DNA of 64,000 nucleotides from Pseudomonadota bacterium (GTDB lineage: Bacteria > Desulfobacterota > Desulfarculia > Desulfarculales > Desulfarculaceae): assembly GCA_018902755.1 (NCBI GenBank), contig JAHIQI010000056.1:1-64000 (forward strand). Direction: 5' to 3'. The notes under the pieces were generated by a model that saw only the letters and a list, made by a program, of their open reading frames with translations, did no database searches and was not told where the DNA came from. Both the position numbers and the translations under genes were made by a program. Shown piece after piece: positions 23,145 through 32,112 of this stretch (position 1 is its first letter; each line of letters opens with the position of its first letter).

Positions 23145-26100
23145 TCAGTTCTCGCGGGCCTGTTGGAACTGGCGCACCTGGTGCATGAAGGCCTCCAGGC
23201 GGATGCGGCTGCCGCTCTGCTCCTGGCCGTCCATGGCCATGGGCAAAAACGGCAGGTTGCCGTGGTCCTCCCGGAAACGTTTCATCAGGGCGTTGACGAT
23301 GGTGCCTGGCATGCAGGTGAAGGGAATCACGTTGATTACGCCCGAGGCCCCCCGGCTGAGCATGTCCCGGCTCTTGCCCAGGGAGAGGATGGCCTCGCCC
23401 TCGAAGCTGGGCTCCAGGTAGGGGTGGGCCATCTTGAGCACCTCCTTGACCGGGGGCTCGTGCAGGGTCTTGAGGGACCCGCTCCAGGGCTTGGCCAGGG
23501 TGCGCTCGTCCTTGTGCTGGAAGTAGTTCTCCAAAAGAGTGCCCACCAGGGCTTGGCGCCTCTTGAGCATCTTGGCCCGCACCGCGGAGGTGAAGTTGGT
23601 GTAGAGCACCCACTCGCCGATGGTGGGGGTCCAGGCCTCGCCGCCCAGGGACTCCACGGTGCGCACGATGTCCTCGTTGGCGAAGCGGTTGGCCCGGGTG
23701 TAGATCTCCCCCACCACTCCCACCAGGGGCCGGTGGTTGTCCCCGGATCGCCGAACCGCCGCGAACTCGCCCCTGGCCTCGGCCATCACCGGCTGGAGGT
23801 CGCCCTTGCGGCCCATCACCTCGGCCACCCTGGACAGCATGTGGCGGTATACCTCGTCGCTGTCGCCGGGCACCGCCTCGTAGGGCCGGGTCTCGTGCAG
23901 AGCCTTCATGAGCAGATCCACCGCCACCAGACCCTGCCAGGCCAGGCGGGTGAAATCGCTGCCCCCCACCATGCCCAGCTCCTTGTAGAACACCTCCGAC
24001 TGGTCCGGCGAGTAGATGCGGGCCTCCTCGAAGCCCAGTTCGTCCAGGATCAGGCGGTGGTAGCGGTGGTACTGGCCGAAACGGCAAGGCCCGGTGCCGC
24101 CGGGCATGAAGAAGGCCACCTCCTTGGGCGGCACCTTCTTATCCATCAACAGCTTAAGAAGGTCGCCGGTGGTCAGGGCGCAGGGGTAGCACTCCTTGCC
24201 CGAGGTGTAGCGGCGGCCAAGCTCCAGGGTGCGCTGGTCGCTCTCGGGCAAGACCTCGGCGTGGCCCCCGCAGGCGGCGAAGGCCGCGGCCACGGCCACC
24301 GAGTGGTCGGTCATGGGCGGTATGTAGATGGTGCGCTCGCCGGGCTGGATGTTGCGCCGCCGGGCGGCCTTGGCCTGGGGCGGGGCGGTGGTCACGTTGC
24401 CCAGGGAGTCCAGGAAGGCCTCCAGGCGGGTGATGGCCCCCACGTCGGCCGAGTGCTCGTCGATCTCGATCTCCAAGAAGGGCTTGCCGTCCATGACCCG
24501 CCTGAAGAAGTGGCCGATGAAGCTGTCCGGGCCGCAGCCGAAGTTGGTAATGTACACCGCGTGCAGGCGGGGATCTGAGCGCACCTCCAGGGCCGAGGCC
24601 AGGATCTTCTGGCCGTAGCGCCAGTACATCTCCGACAGCTCGGGATGGCCCATGTGCTGGTCCAGGTCCAGGAAGTCCATGGGTATGGAGAACACCCCCA
24701 AGTGGCGCATCTTCTGGGGGATGCCCAGGTTCAGGCCGGGGTCGGCCCCGTTGTAGGGGCGGCTGATCACCACCATGGCCCGGTCGCCGGGCTTCATGGA
24801 GGCCAGCACCTCCTTGCCCCGGGCCACCAGGCGGCGATTGAAGTCGTGCTGGGCCTCCCAACCGGCGGCGATGGCCTGGCTGAGCCCTCTGGCGCCCGCG
24901 CCCAGGCGCTTGGCCAGGGCCTTGAGGTCGGCGCGCATGGTGCCCGTGTCATAGCCGAAGCGCAGGGGGCTGTCGATCAGCTCGCTCCCCCCGAAATCCA
25001 GGGCCGCCGGGGCGGTGTAGCACAGGGTCTGGGCGTAGGGGCACACCTGGCCGTAGGTCAGCTCGTTGCCCGGCGCGGGCAGGTTGATCAACGAGGGCAG
25101 GAGAATCTTCTCCACCCCGCTCTCGATCAGCTCGGCCAGGTGCCCGTGGGCCACCTTCACCGGGAAGCAGGGCTCGTTGACCACCGCCTCCACGCCCTTG
25201 TGGATCAGGCGTTTGGTGCTGGGCCCGGAGACCTGCACCTCGAAGCCCAGGCTGTTCAAGTAGGCGCTGAAGAAGGGCAGCCACTCGCGGAAGAACATGG
25301 TGCGGGGGATGCCGATCACGCCCTTTTTACGCTGGGGGTCCACCGGCTTGGCGTAGGACAGCAAAAGCTCCTCGCGCTCGGCGAACAGGTCGGGGATGTC
25401 CTCGCGCACCTGGGCGTCGCGGTCCACGTCGTATTTTTCGCAGCGGGAGCCGTAGAACAAAGGCTTGGCCAGGCCCTCCACCTTGACCCTGCGGATGGAG
25501 CAGGTGTTGGGGCAGCCGGAGCACTCGAAGGTGGTGATCTCGTAGCCGGTCTCGCTCACCGCGAAGCCCTTGAAGGAGCTCTCTTTCCAGGTGCGCTCGC
25601 GCATGGACAGCAGCGCAGCGCCGATGGCCCCGGTGACGTCGTGGTGGGGCGGCACGATGATGGGCCTACCGGTCACCGCCTCGAAGGCGGCCACTATGCC
25701 CTGGTTGGCCGCCGTGGCCCCCTGGTAGAAGATGCGCTTGCCTATCTTGCGGTCTTCCACCACCTTGTTCAGATAGTTGTGCACAATGGAGTAGCTGAGG
25801 CCCGCCACCAGGTCGTCTATCTCCGCCCCGGAGGCCTGGTGGGACACCAGGTCCGACTCCATGAACACGGTGCAGCGCTCGCCCATGCGCACCGGGTTGG
25901 GCGCGCCCAGGGCCCGGGAGCCGAACTCGCCCTTGATCTGGATGCCCAGCTTTTCGGCCTGCTCCTCCAGGAAGCTGCCGGTGCCCGCCGCGCACACCTT
26001 GTTCATCATGAAGTCGACGATGGCCCCGTTTTCCAGGGAGATGTACTTGGAGTCCTGGCCGCCGATCTCGAAGATGGTGTCCACCTCGGGGTCGATGTGG

Positions 26101-27353
26101 GCGGCGGCGGTGGCCTGGGCGGTGATCTCGTTGCGCACGATGTCCGCCCCGATGAAGTCGGCGGTGAGGTAGCGCCCCGAGCCGGTGGTGCCCGCGCCCA
26201 GGATGGTCACCCGATCGCCGATCTCGGCCCCGGCCAGGCGTAGGCCCTCCTTGACCGCCTCCAGGGGACGCCCGGCGGTGAGAAGGTACTGCTTGGAGAG
26301 CACCCTGCCCTGTTCGTCGATCACCACCACGTTGGTGGAGATGGAGCCCACGTCCACTCCCAAATAGCCGACGAGTTGGCCCTCGGGCACCTGGATCTTT
26401 TGCAGGTCCTTGCGGTGGTGCTCGCCCAGCTTGAGCCGGGGCAGGCGCTTGGTCTCGCCCGCCGCCTCGGCGGCCCGGCGCTGTAGGTCCTCCAACCCGG
26501 TCAGGGGGGCCACCAGGCCCTTGTCCTGGGCGAACAGGGCCGCGCCCAGAGCCCCCACGCAGCCGAAATCCGGGGGCACTAGAAGCTCGCCGTCTTCCAG
26601 AGCCAGTATCTCCTTGAGGGCGCGGTGCACCCCCTGGTTGGCCGCCACCCCGCCGATGAAGGCCACCGGCGGCACCACCTTCTTGCCCTTGGCGATGTTG
26701 GACTTCAGGTTGCGGGCCATGGCAAAACACAGCCCGGCCACGATGTCGTAGTCCGGGGTGGCCTCCTGCTGCAAGTGGATCATGTCGCTCTTGGCGAACA
26801 CGGAGCAGCGCCCTGCCAGCCGCGGCGGGTTGGCGCTGTTCAGGGCGATCTCGGAGAACTGCTCTATGGTCAGTTGCAGCCGGTGGGACTGCTGGTCCAG
26901 GAACGAACCGGTGCCCGCCGCGCACATGGTGTTCATGGCGAAGTCTTCGATGCGCAGCCCGCCGTCCGGGCCGGGGCTCACCAGGATGAGCTTGGCGTCC
27001 TCGCCGCCCATGTCGATGATGGTGTGGGCCTGGGGGCACAGCCGCTGCACCCCGCGGGCGGCGGCGATGATTTCGTTGACCACCTCGCCGCCCAGCAGGG
27101 GGGCCAGGGTGGGTGCCCCGCTGCCGGTGACCGCCACCGCGGCGAAGCGATCGCGGCCGAAGCGCTCCAGCACTTCGCCCAGAACTTGGCTGGCCACGGC
27201 CAGGGGCCGCCCCTTGGTGCGGGTGTAGTCGGCCAAGAGTACCCGGCCGTCATGGTCCAGCACCACCGTGTCCAGGCTGACCGAGCCCACGTCCAGGCCC
27301 AGGTAAAGTTTGCCTTTATCCGCCACTTGCGAGCTAACGGAGGAGTCGCTCAT
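23145..27353 (-). CDS. Double BadF/HgdC-type activase fused to DUF2229 and dehydratase-like domains
   Basis: A 1402-residue fusion. Two ASKHA-fold activase domains lie at about 15-300 ('LGLDVGSVSLDTVVLD', 'MCAAGTGSFLDQQ', 'CSVFAKSDM') and about 330-590 ('LGVDVGSISTNVVVID', 'VCAAGTGSFLEEQ', 'CTVFMESDL'); each retains the two cysteines for the shared [4Fe-4S] cluster. Then follow a DUF2229 part beginning near 'SGCPNTCSIRR' and a C-terminal HgdB-like part ('GKECYPCALTTGD', 'GGTGPCRFGQYH', 'VIPFTCMPG'). Stand-alone activases use ATP to inject electrons into 2-hydroxyacyl-CoA dehydratases or benzoyl-CoA reductases. Such large fusions occur widely in anaerobes but lack an assigned substrate. The radical SAM gene lies 21 bases upstream. 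Confidence 0.9.
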   Translation of the reverse strand: MSDSSVSSQVADKGKLYLGLDVGSVSLDTVVLDHDGRVLLADYTRTKGRPLAVASQVLGEVLERFGRDRFAAVAVTGSGAPTLAPLLGGEVVNEIIAAARGVQRLCPQAHTIIDMGGEDAKLILVSPGPDGGLRIEDFAMNTMCAAGTGSFLDQQSHRLQLTIEQFSEIALNSANPPRLAGRCSVFAKSDMIHLQQEATPDYDIVAGLCFAMARNLKSNIAKGKKVVPPVAFIGGVAANQGVHRALKEILALEDGELLVPPDFGCVGALGAALFAQDKGLVAPLTGLEDLQRRAAEAAGETKRLPRLKLGEHHRKDLQKIQVPEGQLVGYLGVDVGSISTNVVVIDEQGRVLSKQYLLTAGRPLEAVKEGLRLAGAEIGDRVTILGAGTTGSGRYLTADFIGADIVRNEITAQATAAAHIDPEVDTIFEIGGQDSKYISLENGAIVDFMMNKVCAAGTGSFLEEQAEKLGIQIKGEFGSRALGAPNPVRMGERCTVFMESDLVSHQASGAEIDDLVAGLSYSIVHNYLNKVVEDRKIGKRIFYQGATAANQGIVAAFEAVTGRPIIVPPHHDVTGAIGAALLSMRERTWKESSFKGFAVSETGYEITTFECSGCPNTCSIRRVKVEGLAKPLFYGSRCEKYDVDRDAQVREDIPDLFAEREELLLSYAKPVDPQRKKGVIGIPRTMFFREWLPFFSAYLNSLGFEVQVSGPSTKRLIHKGVEAVVNEPCFPVKVAHGHLAELIESGVEKILLPSLINLPAPGNELTYGQVCPYAQTLCYTAPAALDFGGSELIDSPLRFGYDTGTMRADLKALAKRLGAGARGLSQAIAAGWEAQHDFNRRLVARGKEVLASMKPGDRAMVVISRPYNGADPGLNLGIPQKMRHLGVFSIPMDFLDLDQHMGHPELSEMYWRYGQKILASALEVRSDPRLHAVYITNFGCGPDSFIGHFFRRVMDGKPFLEIEIDEHSADVGAITRLEAFLDSLGNVTTAPPQAKAARRRNIQPGERTIYIPPMTDHSVAVAAAFAACGGHAEVLPESDQRTLELGRRYTSGKECYPCALTTGDLLKLLMDKKVPPKEVAFFMPGGTGPCRFGQYHRYHRLILDELGFEEARIYSPDQSEVFYKELGMVGGSDFTRLAWQGLVAVDLLMKALHETRPYEAVPGDSDEVYRHMLSRVAEVMGRKGDLQPVMAEARGEFAAVRRSGDNHRPLVGVVGEIYTRANRFANEDIVRTVESLGGEAWTPTIGEWVLYTNFTSAVRAKMLKRRQALVGTLLENYFQHKDERTLAKPWSGSLKTLHEPPVKEVLKMAHPYLEPSFEGEAILSLGKSRDMLSRGASGVINVIPFTCMPGTIVNALMKRFREDHGNLPFLPMAMDGQEQSGSRIRLEAFMHQVRQFQQAREN

Positions 27354-27374
27354 GCCGCACCTTTCTTGATGATC

Positions 27375-28313
27375 CTACAAACCCCGATAAAAAATCTCGC
27401 CCCCGAAATCTTCCGCCCGCACCTTGCCTTGGCGGGCCAGTTCATGCAAAAGCCGCTCGGCCCGCTCCGGCTGCACCCCGGCCATGGCCGCCACGTCGGA
27501 GATGGTGCAGGGCCTGCGCCGGGTCATCTCTTGCACCTGGCGCTCCAGGTCCCCCCGGTCGCCTTTGGCCGCCGCCCGGGGCGGGGCGGTAACCGTGCAG
27601 GGCAGGCCGAAGCCCGCCGCTATCTCTTCCAGGCGCTCCAGGGAAAGGGCCCCCACTCCGGGCACCGCCGGTGGGCGGATGACCGTGTTGAGCTGCACCA
27701 ATTCAGGTCCGATCTCCCGGGCGGTGGCCGCCAGGGCCGCCAGGTGCTCCGGGGAATCGTTTATGCCCGAGGCCAGAAGAATCTCCAGCCACAGGCGACC
27801 GCCATACTCGCGGGCAAAGGCCTTTAGGCCTTCTATGATCTCGCTTATTATAAGCCCTGGCGCGGGCCTATTGATTGTTTCAAATATTTTTTGGTCCACC
27901 GCGTCCAGGCTGGGGATCACCACGTCGGCCAGGGCCAGGTCCCGGCGCACCTGGGGATCGGTCATGAGCACCCCGTTGGTGAGCACCGCCACCCGGCAAG
28001 GGCTCATACCCTTGAGCTCTTTGATGACCCGGCCCAGTTCCAGATGCAGGGTGGGCTCACCGCTGCCGGCCAGGGTCACGAAGTCCGGCGGGGTCTCCAT
28101 CTCGCCCAGGCGTTTTTCCACCTGGGCCAAGACTTCGTCGGCGTCGCGGAACCGGCCCCGCTGGGCGGTGTGCACCGTGGTGCGCCCCAGCTCGCAGTAG
28201 ATGCAATCCAGGGGGCAGGTTTTGGGATAGACCAAGTCCACCCCCAGGCTCAGCCCCAGCCGACGGCTGGGCACCGGCCCGAAGACGGCCTGTTGGCCGC
28301 TGGAACCACTCAC
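27375..28313 (-). CDS. Radical SAM protein (COG0731-like)
   Basis: The favoured start is GTG 28313, preceded by GGGAGG at seven bases, giving 312 residues; an upstream ATG at 28376 has no site. The N-terminus reads 'GPVPSRRLGLSLGVDLVYP', then the cluster motif 'CPLDCIYCELG' (CX3CX2C), 'VTLAGSGEPTLH' and 'LTNGVLM', which place it in the COG0731 radical SAM group. The C-terminal ~60 residues form a small winged-helix-like unit. The reaction is unknown. It is the first gene of a unit with the large activase. Confidence 0.85.
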   Translation of the reverse strand: MSGSSGQQAVFGPVPSRRLGLSLGVDLVYPKTCPLDCIYCELGRTTVHTAQRGRFRDADEVLAQVEKRLGEMETPPDFVTLAGSGEPTLHLELGRVIKELKGMSPCRVAVLTNGVLMTDPQVRRDLALADVVIPSLDAVDQKIFETINRPAPGLIISEIIEGLKAFAREYGGRLWLEILLASGINDSPEHLAALAATAREIGPELVQLNTVIRPPAVPGVGALSLERLEEIAAGFGLPCTVTAPPRAAAKGDRGDLERQVQEMTRRRPCTISDVAAMAGVQPERAERLLHELARQGKVRAEDFGGEIFYRGL

Positions 28314-28438
28314 TTTTATTCCTCCCGCCTTCCAAGGTTTGGGGCCGTTTAAATGTTCGTCCTTGGCCGCCCGCATGTCAAGCGACTCCCTAGCTTCGCC
28401 GGTTTACAGTTTGGGGGGGCTAAGGTAGACTCAACCCC

Positions 28439-29428
28439 ATGCAACTACTGGGGCTTACACTGCAATCACCATTCGTGGCCGCGCCCATGGCCGGGGTGTC
28501 CAACCCCGCCTTTCGCTTGATGGCCCGCCGGGCGGGCGCGGCCATGGTCTACAGCGAAATGGTCAGCGCCGCCGGACTCTTGCGCCACCAGCCCCAAACC
28601 CTGCGCCTGACCCGCAGCCTGCCCGGCGAGCGGCCCCTGGTCTTGCAGCTGTTCGGGGCCTCCCCCCGGCAGATGGGCGAGGCCGCGGCCATTGCCTGCA
28701 CCCTGGGGGCGGACGCCCTGGACGTGAACATGGGCTGCCCGGCCAAAAAGGTGCGCCGCCCCGGCGCGGGCAGCGCCCTGTTGGAAGACCCCATATTGGC
28801 TGCCGAGATTATGGCCGCCGTGGCCGAGGCTTCCAGCCTGCCGGTGAGCGCCAAGATACGCCTGGGGCCGGGGAGCGACATCACCGAGGATCTGGTGCCC
28901 CGCCTGGTCAGGGCCGGGGCCCAGGTCATCACCCTGCACGCCCGCACCACCCGCCAGGGCTTCGGGGGCCGGGCCGACTGGGAAGCCATCAAGCGCCTGG
29001 CCTCCTGGTGCCCGGTGCCGGTGATCGGCAACGGCGACGTGACCAGCGGCCGGGCGGCGGTGCGCATGCTCGAAGAGACCGGCTGCGCGGCGGTGATGAT
29101 CGGCCGGGGAGCCATGGGCGACCCCTGGATTTTCTCACGGGCGGTGGCCCGCCTGGCCGGCCGGGAGCCCCCGCCGGTGACCCCGGCCATTAAGCGCCAG
29201 GCCCTGGCCGAGCACCTGGAGCTGGCCAAGAGCCTGGGCGGCGAGGGCCACGCCATCCATTTCATACGCCAATTCATGATGTGGTATTCCCGGGGCCTGC
29301 CCGGGGCATCCCAGTTCCGCCGCCAGGCCGGGGCCTGCCACGAGCTGGCTCCCCTGTGGGAGCTGTGCGACCAATTCTTCGTCGAGCCCGACCTATCGGA
29401 GCCCGAGCAGCCGGAGCAGGCGGCATGA
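28439..29428 (+). CDS. dusB: tRNA-dihydrouridine synthase
   Basis: The 329-residue FMN enzyme reduces uridines in the tRNA D-loop. The TIM-barrel start 'SPFVAAPMAGVSNPAFR' is classic, and the catalytic cysteine is C100 in 'NMGCPAKKV', the same position as in E. coli DusB. 'GNGDVTSG' and 'VMIGRGAMGDPW' bind the FMN phosphate. It is of the DusB/NifR3 type. Its stop overlaps the start of the IspH-UbiA gene (ATGA). It is divergent from the radical SAM gene, with 125 bases between. Confidence 0.95.
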   Translation: MQLLGLTLQSPFVAAPMAGVSNPAFRLMARRAGAAMVYSEMVSAAGLLRHQPQTLRLTRSLPGERPLVLQLFGASPRQMGEAAAIACTLGADALDVNMGCPAKKVRRPGAGSALLEDPILAAEIMAAVAEASSLPVSAKIRLGPGSDITEDLVPRLVRAGAQVITLHARTTRQGFGGRADWEAIKRLASWCPVPVIGNGDVTSGRAAVRMLEETGCAAVMIGRGAMGDPWIFSRAVARLAGREPPPVTPAIKRQALAEHLELAKSLGGEGHAIHFIRQFMMWYSRGLPGASQFRRQAGACHELAPLWELCDQFFVEPDLSEPEQPEQAA

Positions 29429-31167
29429 GGGTGCGCCTGGCCCGCCACGCCGGTTTCTGCATGGGGGTGCGCCGGGCCATGGAGCTGGCCCTGGCCCAGG
29501 CCCACCACGGCGAGGGTCCGGTGTTCACCTACGGCCCGCTGATCCACAACCCCCAGGTGCTGGAGCTTTTGAAGAGCAAGGGCATCCGGGTCTTGGAGGA
29601 GATCCCCCCCGAGGGCAGCGTGGCGGGCGGCACGGTGATCATAAGAGCCCACGGGGTGCCGCCTCAGGACAAGGCCCGCCTCAAGCGGGCCGGCTTCAGC
29701 CAGATCGTGGAGGGCACCTGCCCCCGGGTGATAAGGGTGCAGGCCATCATCGCCCGGGCGGCCAAGCGCGGGGCCGACGTGGTCATCGTGGGCGACGCCA
29801 GCCACCCCGAGGTGGTGGGCCTTCTGGGCCACGCCCAGGGGCGCGGGCTGGTGGTCTCCCGGCCCGGCGAGGTGGCCGGGCTGCCCATGCTGAAAGACGT
29901 GGTGGTGGTGGCCCAGACCACCCAGACCGGAGAGAACTTCGCGGCCATCGTGCAGGAGTTGATCAGCCGTTTCGGCCCGGTGGAGGTGCACGAGACCATC
30001 TGCGAGGCCACCCACCGCCGCCAGGACGAGGTCAAGAGCCTGGCCCAGGAGGTGGACGGGGTGGTGGTGGTGGGCGGGCGCAACAGCGGCAACACCCAGC
30101 GCCTGGCCCAGGTGGCCGCCCTTTCGGGCAAGCCGGTTTTCGCGGTGGAGACCGAGGAAGAGCTCTCCCGCGCCGAGCTGGCCCACTTGGAGACGGTGGG
30201 AGTAACCGCCGGGGCCTCCACCCCCAACTGGCTCATCAAGCGGGTGCTCAGGGAGCTGGGGGCCATCCGCAGCGAGCGCGAGGGCGGCGGCTCCTACATC
30301 CTGCGCCGGGTGTTCCGTTTTTTCGTGCGCAGCCAGCTTTTGGTGGCCCTGGGCGCGGCGGGCATGACCTGCGCGGCCAGCCTGTTGCAGGGGCTGATCC
30401 CCCACCCCGCCCTGGCGGCCACGGCCTTTTTCTACATCTACGCCATGCACATCCTCAACCACTTCCTGGACAAGGAAGCGGGGCAATACAACGACCCGGA
30501 CCGGGCCCAGTTTTTGGCCAAGCACCGGGCCTTTCTCATCGGCTCGGGCATCTTCAGCGCCGCCGCCGCCCTGATGCTGTGCGTCATGATGGGCCCGTGG
30601 CCCTTTGTCATCGTAAGCCTCATCAGCCTGCTGGGCATCCTCTACTCGGTGCCGGTGGTGCCCCCCTCCTTGAAGGCCCGCCTGAAGTTCGCCAGCCTCA
30701 AGGACATCCCCGGCTCCAAGACGGTGAGCGCCGCCGGGGCCTGGGCGGTGGTGGTGGCGGTTCTGCCCGCGGTGGGCTTCGAGGCCTGGCAACCGGCGGC
30801 CCTGGCCCTGGCCTTTGTCTATACCGCGGTGCTGGTGTTCTGCCGCTGCGCGGTGTTCGACGTGCTGGACGTGCAGGGCGACCTGGTGGTGGGCAAGGAA
30901 ACCATACCCATCATGCTGGGCGAGGAGGGCACCCTGCGCCTGGTCAGCTGGCTGTTGGCCGGGCTGGCCTTACTGATGCTCCTGGCGCCCCTGGCCGGGC
31001 CTCCCACGGCGCTGTGCCTGCTGCTGCTTTTGCCCATAGCCGGGCTGGCCCTGATGCAGCGGGTGCTGAGCCGGGGGGACATGCTGCCCGGCGCGCTCAG
31101 CGAGGCGTTGGTGGATTTCAATTTCTGGCTGGCCGGGGTGTTGGCCCTGGCCTGGTGGATCATTTAA
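29425..31167 (+). CDS. ispH: IspH (HMBPP reductase) fused to a UbiA-type prenyltransferase domain
   Basis: The 580-residue product starts at the ATG overlapping the dusB stop. Residues 1-~285 are a complete IspH: cluster cysteines in 'GFCMGVRRA' (C12), 'GTCPRV' and 'ICEATHRRQ', with the substrate residues in 'HNPQV', 'RAHGV', 'SHPEVVG' and 'GASTPNWLI'. It makes IPP and DMAPP, the last step of the MEP pathway. Residues ~295-580 form a polytopic membrane domain of the UbiA superfamily with two acidic motifs ('NHFLDKEAGQYNDPDRA' and 'DVLDVQGDLVVGKETIP'). The fusion would tether isoprenoid precursor formation to a membrane prenyl transfer, perhaps in quinone or other lipid synthesis; the acceptor is unknown. 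Confidence 0.88.
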   Translation: MRVRLARHAGFCMGVRRAMELALAQAHHGEGPVFTYGPLIHNPQVLELLKSKGIRVLEEIPPEGSVAGGTVIIRAHGVPPQDKARLKRAGFSQIVEGTCPRVIRVQAIIARAAKRGADVVIVGDASHPEVVGLLGHAQGRGLVVSRPGEVAGLPMLKDVVVVAQTTQTGENFAAIVQELISRFGPVEVHETICEATHRRQDEVKSLAQEVDGVVVVGGRNSGNTQRLAQVAALSGKPVFAVETEEELSRAELAHLETVGVTAGASTPNWLIKRVLRELGAIRSEREGGGSYILRRVFRFFVRSQLLVALGAAGMTCAASLLQGLIPHPALAATAFFYIYAMHILNHFLDKEAGQYNDPDRAQFLAKHRAFLIGSGIFSAAAALMLCVMMGPWPFVIVSLISLLGILYSVPVVPPSLKARLKFASLKDIPGSKTVSAAGAWAVVVAVLPAVGFEAWQPAALALAFVYTAVLVFCRCAVFDVLDVQGDLVVGKETIPIMLGEEGTLRLVSWLLAGLALLMLLAPLAGPPTALCLLLLLPIAGLALMQRVLSRGDMLPGALSEALVDFNFWLAGVLALAWWII

Positions 31168-31189
31168 GGCAAATAACAGGGAGGGAGAC

Positions 31190-31795
31190 ATGGAAACCCG
31201 GCAAGCCATCTGGAACCGGCGCTCGGTACGCAGCTTTTCCCAGGAACCCCTGGAGCCGGCCCTGCTCCGCGACCTGGCCGACGCGGCCCGACAGTGCCCG
31301 TCCGCGGCCAATTTGCAGCCCCTGGAATACGTGGTGGTCACCGAGAAAAAGCAGCGCGATGAGCTGTTCGGCTGCCTGAAGTGGGCCGCCTACACCGCGC
31401 CGGTGGGCGTCCCCGACGAGGCCCACCGCCCCACCGCCTACATCGTGGTGTGCGTGCGCCAACAGGACGTGGCCCCCACGGGCAGCGCCTTCGACGTGGG
31501 CGCGGCGACGATGAGCATCCTCTTGTTGGCCCACGACCAGGGGGTGGGCTCCTGCTGGATCCGCAGCATCAACCGCCCCAGGGCGGCCAAGCTCCTGGGC
31601 CTGCCCGAGGGCATCGAGGTGGACTCGGTGATCGCCCTGGGCCGCCCGGCGGTGGAGGCGGTGGCGGTGGACCTGGAGCCCGGCCAGCAGGGCAAGGAGG
31701 TCATCCGCTACTGGGACGACGAAACCGGCAAGCACTTCGTGCCCAAGCGTTCCCTGGTGAACATGCTGCACTGGCAGCACCACGGCGGCAAATAA
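31190..31795 (+). CDS. Nitroreductase-family FMN protein
   Basis: The 201-residue protein has the nitroreductase signature: 'IWNRRSVRSFSQEPLEP' with the FMN-binding RRSxR, 'QCPSAANLQPLEYVVV', and 'AHDQGVGSCWIRS', followed by 'LGLPEGIEVDSVIALGRP'. A GGGAGG site lies before the ATG. Members reduce nitroaromatics, quinones or flavins or remove halogens. It lies 22 bases after the IspH-UbiA gene and is probably co-transcribed with it. The C-terminal ~35 residues are an extension past the usual fold. Confidence 0.88.
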   Translation: METRQAIWNRRSVRSFSQEPLEPALLRDLADAARQCPSAANLQPLEYVVVTEKKQRDELFGCLKWAAYTAPVGVPDEAHRPTAYIVVCVRQQDVAPTGSAFDVGAATMSILLLAHDQGVGSCWIRSINRPRAAKLLGLPEGIEVDSVIALGRPAVEAVAVDLEPGQQGKEVIRYWDDETGKHFVPKRSLVNMLHWQHHGGK

Positions 31796-31852
31796 GCCTC
31801 ACCATGGCGTCGCGAAGCTGATCTTAATTTTTCTGAAACACCGCCCCGCCTA

Positions 31853-31973
31853 GCGGCACAGCCAGACGACGGCGGCCAAGGCGACCGGCGAGCGAAAGGC
31901 GCAGATGTAGCAGAGCCTACATCGAGCCTTGAGCGATGCCGGCAACGCAGGCCCCGCCACCTGGCGCAGCCGC
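31853..31973. repeat. Dispersed structured repeat, copy A
   Basis: It begins GCGGCACAGCCAG and ends CTGGCGCAGCCGCC, which pair as a near-perfect outer stem. Nested inner arms include CCGGC with GCCGG, and GATGTAG with CTACATC at the tip. It lies in the convergent space between the nitroreductase gene and the large minus-strand gene, 14 bases from copy B. Confidence 0.8.
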
Positions 31974-31987
31974 CAACCACACAGCCA

Positions 31988-32112
31988 GCGGCACAGCCAG
32001 GGGGTGCTAGGCAAGGCGTCGGGCAAGCGAGACCCGCAGGCGTATATGCCTAATACGCCGAGGAGGCGAGCGACGCCCGCAACGAAGCATAGCGCCGCCT
32101 GGCGCAGCCGCC
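31988..32112. repeat. Dispersed structured repeat, copy B
   Basis: Same outer arms as copy A. The inner arm is CGGGC with GCCCG and the tip reads CGTAT...ATACG. It ends on the stop codon of the large minus-strand gene. Together copies A and B fill almost all of the 316-base gap. Confidence 0.8.

Noticed and set aside
29281..29424. Extension of the IspH fusion 48 codons upstream
   Set aside because: It lies wholly within dusB; the ATG overlapping the dusB stop gives IspH its normal N-terminus with C12.
28549..30792. Open frame of about 747 codons antisense to dusB and the IspH fusion
   Set aside because: Shadow of two well-supported genes, with no domain content.
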